Of a stretch of 64,000 nucleotides of DNA, positions 55,907 to 64,000 are shown piece after piece (within the stretch, counting starts at the first letter, position 1; every line of letters begins with the position of its first letter). The position numbers were made by a program, and so were the translations under genes. Origin of the DNA: Epiperipatus broadwayi (taxonomy: Eukaryota > Onychophora > Udeonychophora > Euonychophora > Peripatidae). The notes below the pieces were generated by a model, which saw only the letters and a program-made list of their open reading frames with translations, had not been told where the DNA came from and did not search any database. The DNA lies in contig JAQFVV010000204.1 of NCBI GenBank assembly GCA_028023455.1, positions 1,387,501 to 1,451,500 of the forward strand, written 5' to 3'.

Positions 55907-56857
55907 CACCTGGGTCTCATTTTATGCAATAGATAGGTTTCTCAGAAAACACGCACAAATGAAATCACGCAAAAATAGACGTAACTTACCTTGAAAAAGG
56001 GTGATATAGACAGTGATTTATCAAAGATTGTGTAAAAGCAAAGCACCAATGTAAAATTACTTCAAAATTCGCACAAAAAAAAATAAGGAAATAAAATATG
56101 ACTAATAAAAAATTTCAAATTTGAAAAAAGTTGATACAAGACAAACTTTTTTTAACTATAATATTTAATTTTATTCAAAACAATATATTTTTTTGCATAA
56201 TTTACAGTAATTTACATTTTATTATACATGTTTTAATTATTATTGCTACTTGTCATTGAACAGGTTCATTTGCAAACTGGTAAAAAATCAGATTCTTCAC
56301 AAGAGGAAATACAACTAGCGCCAATGGCACTCTCATGTTGTGTTAATGGTTTTCTGGTGACAACGTCTAACAACTAAAAATTAAATTCTTCTTTTTGTCT
56401 TTATTTTTTTAATTTTCAATTTTAATTGTGCCCACTGCTATTACTCACCTTTTAAAAATAAACTTGCAGACACTAAATGATTAATAATTGATTACATTCT
56501 TTTTTAAAAAGCAAAAACAGAATGTGATTGAAAATGCAAAATTAGCATGCACAATGTTTGAACAAATTTACATTATAATCTTGTAAAATTTAATGTGTGT
56601 ATACATAAAATGTGGAAATCATGATTTTAATTTCATTATTGCATAAAATCATACTATTATAAAGCACTGAAAATATTGAAATTACTAAGATGAAAGTCGA
56701 ATTCCAATAATGTGCTATTACTTTCAATATGACATAAGTGCACAAAATTTATTATTTAAAGTAATAGCGCATTATCAGAGTTCGACTTCCGGAGAAACAT
56801 GAATCACGGATCTTCAAAATCACGTTAAATAAATCTGCATAAAAAGAGACTCAGGTG
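55907..56857 (-). mobile_element. TIR element, copy 2 (951 bp), opposite orientation
   Basis: Starts CACCTGGGTCTCATTTTATG and ends AGAGACTCAGGTG, flanked by TA. It pairs with copy 1 as a reverse complement in both outer parts (for example the AAGCAAAAACAGAATGTGAT block at 56500). The centre differs: 56250-56370 has no good counterpart in copy 1. No coding capacity. Confidence 0.8.
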
Positions 56858-59800
56858 TATATAACAAATTACAGATATCTGAAACTGTTTTCACTTACAT
56901 GAAAGATTATCCAACTTCTAACTGCTTAAAATGAATCAATATTATTCTTATATGTTTGACTGTTCACCATAATAATAATACCCATTGGCAATTTTTTCTG
57001 TATTAGCATTTTTCAGAATTGTAATTTTATCTCCCAAACTATGACTTTGTGACAGGACAAAGAAATTAGTTATTTATTCCATGATCATTATTTACCCAAC
57101 ACACATTAGCTTGATTTATACTAATATAAATTAAAGTACAGTTATAGCACAAAATTATCTTTATAATCACCTGAATTTTATCAAATATTTCTGATGACTT
57201 AATTACTTACTGGCTTAAATTGTTTTTCTTTATTTTTCTCCTCTTTCTCCTATAGTCTGACTATTATCCAAAATTCCAGCCACGTGAAACTTGTCTCAAT
57301 TACTGAGCATTTTAATTTTTAACATAAAAAATAATATTTCAAAACTAATTAAATTCAACCTTTTAATTTTAACATAAAATAATGTATTTAGTCAACTTTA
57401 TAAAAATATTTTACTAAGCTATTAAAATTATCAATCTTTTATTATTATAATTTTTAATAATAAAAATATATTACTATAAAATTATTTATAGATTTAAAAA
57501 ACCAATCACAAATGAATAAAACAATAATATGTTTATAATATCTTTTTCAGTCTTTATTAAAATATCTATCAAGTTATTCGTGCCAGTTATATTTTTAAAA
57601 TAAAACGGGTTCTATCTCAGTTAATAATTAATAACTAAAATATTCAGCATTAAAATTAAAATATTTCACTAGCTCAAATTTAAAATACGAATAAGGTTCA
57701 GTTTATAAAAATAAATTAAATAAATATTTAATATTTTGATGAGACTTGAAGTGAAAATACAGGTGACAAGATAGATTACATTGAGCCAATATCCAACAGG
57801 ATACTACCTCAATGGCATAAGAACACTATCCCCCCTTTATTACTATTTCAAATAACAAACTCATAGTATTCTTACGACTTTAATAACTTCTACTCACTAA
57901 GATTAAACTAATAATTAAGTCTTAGTCTTCTATTTGTAATAATCTAGCTCAATAAAATAATTTCAGGTTCATAAAGTTTATTCTAAGTTAATTTAAAAAT
58001 ACGGTAGTAAAATATGAGAAGGGATTTTATGTCATAATCTACTACACTTAAACTAATAATAATAAATAATAATAATAATATTCTTCATTGTTTAATTACT
58101 ACTGGATATCTTTTCTTTTCGTTATATTTTTATTACCATAATAAAATAATAAAATAATTTTATATAATCTTTTACCTTCATGTAATAATATAATAAATAC
58201 ATGGTAGCATATGAGAATCTGATAAACAAAGGATGTGTGGCAACTGATAGCACATAATTCAGTATACTATTGTGTATGACCAATAAAACAATGTAAAATT
58301 ATAATTATTTAATTAAATGAATACCAATAAAATATTTAAATTCTTAAATAATTCTCTATTTATCTTTTGTGCAAAATTATATATTTGTTTCAATTATTAT
58401 GCATATATCGTGATTTCATGCAGCAATGTAGAGAAATAAATAACTCGGACACAAAATTTTTGAAATAACAAAATTTAACAAAGTTTATTACTAACAACAA
58501 ATAAATAAACAATTTATTTAAACTATTTACAGTGGATATCCTTAACTTTTTTACTTTACAGTTTGATCTACTGGGTTATTAAAAAAATAATTTATATTTC
58601 AATTATATCTTTATTTAGATTTAGGACAAAATTTTTAAAAAAATGTTACTATTTGGTTTCTCATTATGGTTAACTTATTACAATATATTTATCTACTTTA
58701 TTAGCAACAGCATTTTATCCTTAATATTATTAAACTATCTTATTTTAAAAAATTCATACTTAGAAAACATTCTATAGAAAACAAAATTTTATAATGAGAA
58801 TGCACTTCTCAAAAGATTAAAAAAAATTTCATCTTGCAAAGTCAAAGATGTTACACAAAATATTATTCAAAATTCAGTACTAGATTTTAGTATTTATCAC
58901 ACAATGTTTACTAATCATAATATATTCTTCTTTAAGCCTTACTTTAGTATGATATAAGTGTAATCATCAATATATTTCTGTTAATCAATAAACAAAAAAT
59001 ATACATTGCATATTGTTTACATAATTTACTTTATACTATTGTATTTTAAAAATATGCAATACTTATTTTTCTCTTAAAAAAAAATAATACTAAAGCATTT
59101 AAAATTATTATCACTTTAAAGAAAATATCTTTGTTTAGATACCTTATTTTTAAAAAAGTTTATATTTTATTTCTGAAATAAAATTCAAAATATATTCTAT
59201 GATTCTTTTCTTTCCTTAGGATACTTTGGATCTTCAATTTTAAGTTATAACGTCCTATTCCTTCTAAGCAAATAAACCAATCTTATACAAAACGATAGGA
59301 TAACCCAAGTTCTAAATTATTTATCATTTCTCTTAAACATATCTTACTGAACGATGCAGTTACATGAAATAAAGATAGCGAAAACAGATGCATAGGATAA
59401 AGGAAGAAAGCTAGAGTATTACTCTTAAGAAACCTGCCTAATATCCTCTAGTACAGGGATGATGTTAAAGCTATTTCTTCAGCTTTATTAGAACATCAAA
59501 TGTTTAAAGAAATATAAACACTGTCCAAATAAAATGTATATCAGTCATAGGGCTTTGTTAACTATGCTGATATTCACATAAAGACTAAATATTATTTCCA
59601 TTTCTTATAACATCCTATTTCTTAAAACATCAACTTGGTTTCCTGTTCACTAAGTACTTTCAAGCCACTATCTCAACATTATTTCTCAAGATTTTCCACA
59701 TCTTACATCGATAAATAACTATCTGCATTTACAAAACAATAAATAAAATTCATTAATAGTTAAACAATCTAGCTGTTCCACAAGAACAGTCTGCTTACTT

Positions 59801-62486
59801 CATTATTCTATATGTCTAATCATATACAATCTACTTAGACAATATTTGAATATCCTAACATGAAAATTTTAAAAGAATCACATAACTATTTGTTATATGG
59901 TGGATTATATCACTAATAAAAAAAAATTGTCATATGCATATTTTCAAATCAATCCTATCTCATAATGTTTTTTAAAATGTTGTATGAAATGCGTACATAT
60001 AAGTAAAACACTTTTACACTTCATTCTTCCAATTTATGGATGATCTAAAGAAAACAAAAAATATACATTATAAATTATCAATAGTTATTATTATTACCAA
60101 TAACCTTTATCTAGTCATCATGTTCAGTAGGCTTCCTTTATCCACTTGAGCATTGTAGATATAAAAAATTCACACCCATACACTTTATATTAAAATATTT
60201 TTAGCTAAATTATTAGATTGTTATATTATAAAATTTTAATATTAATAAATTAATGTTTTTATGTTTTTCCTAATCTTATATAAAATTTAGATTTAAACTA
60301 GGTTAACAAAATAAAAGGAATCAAAGCTATAACTACATATTTTCTTGACGATAGTTCCTAATAAGTCCAAAATGTTTATTATTTTCTCTAGAGTTTTTAA
60401 AAATGTTCTCCTCCAAGTGCATTAAAGTTTAAAAGAAAAATAATTATTAATCCATTTAGTGAAATTTATAGAAAATAATCCTTGGTTTTAGTATTTAGGA
60501 TGATAATTATTAAATCATAATATTAATTAATCCTGTGAAGCTTCTTAATCTTCTCTACCAATATTCTCTGCATATCCGATGCATCAATCCATCTAATTTA
60601 ACTTTAAAAATATTCGATAAACTTTTAAGTACTATTTGTATTTTCATGGATCCATCTTTTATTCAACTATGTGTTCATTTTTTTTATATATGTTTCCTTC
60701 TTGATACATTTAAACTTTCGTTTTGGTATTTTTTATAAATCTTTTTTAAAAATAAAAAAAAAAACTTCAAGTACTTTTAAACAAATCTTTTTTAAATACA
60801 TTTTAAATAATTCTAAGACCAGATACTTTAATATCAAAAAAGCTTCTGCAACATATTCTCCTGGGTTCTTTCTTTAATTCTTGAAAATATTTTTTTAAAA
60901 TGTTACCTTCAGAAAGTATATAACATTTTACTCCTTTGAAAATAATATTCTATAAAATGATTCATGAGATATAATTGTCTCATTACTATTTAAAAATAAA
61001 TCTTGGATAAACTTATAAATAATACGTTTCAATACATTTTTTTTTTTAGACTCCGTATAATGTCCGAGCTGTGGTTTTTTATGTACCAAAACAGTTCTTT
61101 GGTGAAATATTAATAAAGCTGTATCAATAAATATTCCAAACATTTTTACAGTATTACAATTTCTATCCATTTTATTCCACAGTATATCCATTTTTATTGC
61201 GAAGTTTAGGTTAAATTTTTTAGATAAAATACGACTGGTAAGTACTTTAAAAAACTAGTAAACCATTTTCATGAAGTTCCCAAATATATTATTTTTTTAA
61301 ACTTTTTTTTTGCAAAATACTTCTATAAAATTATCAATTAGTTTTCTGCAGATAAAGTTATAAGAAAGTACTAAAAAAATTGACTAAAATAAAAATTTTA
61401 AAATACTATCTCTTTGATAGCTATAATTTACCTTTCTCTGGTTTCAATACATAATTAATCTCCCCCGATAACCTCGTGCAAATCATGTTTATAGTCTGTA
61501 AAAATACTTATTCCTATTGGTTAATTCTTACTTTAGCTTGAGAACAAATTTACATATTTTTAGTTTATAGTAGAATTGAATTTCAAAATTAGAAATTATG
61601 ACGTAATAAAATTTGAAAATATTATTTAAAATTCCACTTTTACTTCAATTATTATTTTATTAAAACTATTTAAACATTTAAAACAACTTTCAAAATAATT
61701 TTAATAACCTATTCTATTTATCTATTCTTATTTAAACAAAATATTTAATTTTTTTATTAACTGTATTTGTCTTTATTGCATTATTTAAAACATTACATAC
61801 GATAGTTAACTTAATATTTATTATTATTTGCTTTTATGATAGGCAATAATTCTATTCAATTCTATAATATAACTTTTAAAATATTTTAAACTTTGTTATT
61901 AATTCAAACAAGCGTGAGTGTGAACATATGTAATATACAAGTCACATGATCAATAACTTTGACAGACGATTTTCAATCTATTTCTCTGCCTAGACTAATA
62001 AAATTGATACACTTATTATATTATATAATATAATTATAAAATTTGGAAGAACAATTTAGAAAATATAGAATTAAATACAATTCTCACCATCATAAAGTTT
62101 ATTTTTAAAATATATTATATTATATAATATAATAAGTGTAACATGATTATAAATTTAAACATAGCATTTATTAACTATAAGTTTTAAACTATTAAAATCG
62201 AATTTTTTAAAATATACTTTTAATAATTATAGCTGTGTTATTTAATATGGCCAGCTTTTACAACCATATGCAACAATATTTTAAGCTTTACTTAACCATT
62301 TTTAAATAAATCGCTATAATTTTATATACTACGTATTTGCTTTACCTTCAAATTGTACTTTAAAAATATAATCGACAAACTATAATTAATGTATTAAAAC
62401 AACATATTCTAAAATTTAAAATTTTTTAGTAATTGACTGTTATGAACTATTACTGACCTATAGAAAAGGGCACAATATATATATAT
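56858..62486. other. Long A+T-rich region without recognisable genes
   Basis: 5.6 kb of low-complexity A+T-rich sequence. A purine-tract-like word on the minus strand (AAAGGGGGGATA, near 57836-57825) resembles a polypurine tract, but no paired LTR is visible. A small inverted repeat with ACACTTATTATATTATATAA-type arms lies at 62008-62034 and 62113-62140. Frames at 60535-60877 and 60928-61191 match nothing I recognise. Confidence 0.6.
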
Positions 62487-62570
62487 GTCAACAGATGGCG
62501 TTCTACCAAAAACACCGTCAAGCGTATGTTTACATAAATGTCAGAGCATGCATTCACTATCTCTAACTTT

Positions 62571-62630
62571 AATTCCACTTTCAGATCATGATTTCAAGCT
62601 ATTTGCTATCATCAGTGAAAGACAGGAATT
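62571..62630 (-). ncRNA. Type I hammerhead motif, right cluster, minus strand
   Basis: Read on the minus strand: outer stem I AAUUCC/GGAAUU (one pair longer than in the left array), inner stem I CUUUCA/UGAAAG, core CUGAUGA (position 7 is U where the left array has C), stem II loop AAAUA, GAAA, AUC-AU-GAU stem III, cleavage C opposite 62584. Confidence 0.75.
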
Positions 62631-62969
62631 TTAGAAACTAGATCTAAACACAAACTCTGAGCGTTTATGAAACAGTTTCTATTCAGCTTGCAAGCGTGAA
62701 TCTTTTAGACACATAATGACTTCAAACTCAGCATAGCAAGCCAGATAGCTACATGGGTCTGATCTCAGTTCAGCATCACCACATAGTAAAAGCCTCTGCA
62801 ATATATATCATTGCTAGAAAGTCCTCAAAGGTACATTTATGAAAAACAAAAAACAAGTTAAAAACTTGCTAACGCTGGTATTTATGTCAACAGATGGCGT
62901 TCTACCAAAAACACCATCAAGCATATGTTTACATAATTGTCAGAGCATGCATTCACTATCTCTAACTTT

Positions 62970-63029
62970 AATTCCACTTTCAGATCATGATTTCAAGCTA
63001 TTTTCTATCATCGCTGAAAGACAGGAATT
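62970..63029 (-). ncRNA. Decayed hammerhead motif, minus strand
   Basis: Same layout as the neighbouring copy, but the core reads GCGAUGA instead of CUGAUGA and stem II lost its C-G pair, so it should be inactive. Confidence 0.6.
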
Positions 63030-63063
63030 TTAGAAACTAGATCTAAACACAAAACTCTGAGCG

Positions 63064-63119
63064 CCTGTTTTTCACTGATGATAGCAAATAGCTTGAAATC
63101 ATGATCTGAAAGTGGAATT
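63064..63119 (+). ncRNA. Hammerhead motif at the inversion junction
   Basis: Core CUGAUGA, stem II, GAAA, stem III and cleavage site (C63106) are present. The outer stem I 5' strand is lost because the orientation switch lies at about 63062, and the inner stem I carries a U in place of C. Confidence 0.6.
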
Positions 63120-63458
63120 AAAGTTAGAGATAGTGAATGGATGCTCTGAAATTTATGTAAACATATGCTTGATGGTGTTTTTGGTAGAATGCCATCTGTT
63201 GACATAAATACAAGGGTTAGCAAGTTTTTAACTTGTTTTTCATTTTTTATACATGTACCTTTGAGGTCTTTCTAGCAATGATATATATTGCAAAGGCTTC
63301 TACTATGTGGTGATGCTGAACTGAGATCAGACTCTTGTAGCTATCTGGCTTGCTATGCTGAGTTTGAAGACATTACGTGTCTAAAAGATTCACACTTGCA
63401 AGCTGAATAGAAACTGTTTCATAAATGCTCAGAGTTTGTGTTTAGATCTAGTTTCTAA

Positions 63459-63518
63459 AATTCCTGTCTTTCACTGATGATAGCAAATAGCTTGAAATCA
63501 TGATCTGAAAGTGGAATT
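63459..63518 (+). ncRNA. Type I hammerhead motif, right cluster, plus strand
   Basis: Complete motif: AAUUCC/GGAAUU and CUUUCA/UGAAAG stem I, CUGAUGA, stem II with AAAUA loop, GAAA, 3-bp stem III, predicted cleavage after C63505. Confidence 0.75.
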
Positions 63519-63857
63519 AAAGTTAGAGATAGTGAATTCATGCTCTGACATTTATGTAAACATACGCTTGACGGTGTTTTTAGTAGAACACCATCTGTTG
63601 ACATAAATACCAGTGTTAGCAAGTTTTTAACTTGTTTTTTGTTTTTCATAAATGTACCTTTGAGGACTTTCTAGCAATGACATATATTGCAGAGGCTTAT
63701 ACTATGTGGTGATGCTGAACTGAGATCAGACTCATGTAGCTATCTGGCTTACTATGCTGAGTTTGAAGACATTACATGTCTAAAAGATTCACGCTTGCAA
63801 GCTGAATAGAAACTGTTTCATAAACGCTCAGAGTTTGTGTTTAGATCTAGTTTCTAA

Positions 63858-63917
63858 AATTCCTGTCTTTCACTGATGATAGAAAATAGCTTGAAATCAT
63901 GATCTGAAAATGGATTA
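63858..63917 (+). ncRNA. Partly decayed hammerhead motif
   Basis: Core CUGAUGA and GAAA remain, but stem II lost a C (GATAGAAAATAGC) and stem I has UGAAAA facing CUUUCA and a base deletion in GGAAUU. Confidence 0.6.
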
Positions 63918-64000
63918 AAGTTAGAGATAGTGAATTCATGCTCTGACATTTATGTAAACATATGCTTGATGGTGTTTTTGTTAGAACGCCATCTGTTGAG

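Larger units (their letters stand above)
62487..64000. repeat. Older, partly inverted copies of the ribozyme satellite (about 399-bp units)
   Basis: From 62487 to about 63062 the unit reads on the minus strand, with GTCAACAGATGGCG at 62487 and 62886 giving a 399-bp period. At about 63062 orientation switches, and plus-strand units continue to the window end (CCATCTG at 63192, 63591 and 63989). The units differ from the left array by many substitutions and a shorter length. The left edge abuts (TA)n at the same unit position where the left array ends. The array continues past the window. Confidence 0.92.

Noticed and set aside
57825-57836. Polypurine tract on the minus strand marking another LTR element
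   Set aside because: No matching LTR pair, primer site or coding remains were found in the surrounding 5 kb.

Overview
This is eukaryotic, almost certainly invertebrate animal, DNA: very A+T-rich, full of (TA)n and (AAT)n microsatellites, with no bacterial-style gene packing, and built from nested transposable elements. I found no host gene, tRNA, rRNA, operon or CRISPR array. I cannot name the species. The RTE LINE, Ty3/gypsy, Merlin-like and zinc-motif transposon families present occur across invertebrates.

The most interesting object is the tandem array at the left edge (1-2374): about 5.8 nearly identical copies of a 408-bp unit. Each copy encodes what reads as a type I hammerhead self-cleaving ribozyme. 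It has the CUGANGA and GAAA core elements, a two-part stem I with an internal loop, a stem II capped by AAAUA, a minimal stem III and a UC cleavage site. This matches the layout of animal retrozymes and ribozyme-bearing satellites, which yield unit-length, often circular RNAs. The same family returns at the right edge (62487-64000) as about 399-bp, older, partly inverted copies. The hammerhead persists there with changes mostly at tolerated positions. Unit 3 of the left array holds 11 bases identical to the start of the Illumina TruSeq adapter, probably an assembly error.

Left to right: the retrozyme-like array; a 5'-truncated RTE LINE (2391-3195 and 16265-17585) split by a 13-kb Ty3/gypsy element with 2.97-kb LTRs (3196-16264) whose gag and pol are broken mainly by TGA codons; an open 995-residue RTE LINE on the minus strand (18799-21786); a hairpin (24205-24302); a very old RTE relic (24530-26240); a second LTR element with 1.9-kb LTRs and only a gag-like coiled-coil remnant inside (29125-34465); a Merlin/ISXO2-like transposase relic (36120-36795, minus); a broken copy of a widespread but unnamed transposon-associated zinc-motif protein (39334-41010, minus); a 1.1-kb retroposon ending in about 97 AAT units (43121-44538) with a minus-strand relative at 51648-52640; a 232-bp-arm foldback (45542-46053); and a compound inverted structure (53622-56857) made of two TIR elements in opposite orientation around a 285-bp-arm foldback. 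The remaining DNA (notably 56858-62486) is A+T-rich with no recognisable genes.

The RTE copies form an age series: one open, one damaged and interrupted, one barely recognisable. The elements are independent parasites and do not form a pathway. The only parts that look potentially active are the homogeneous ribozyme array and the open RTE frame.
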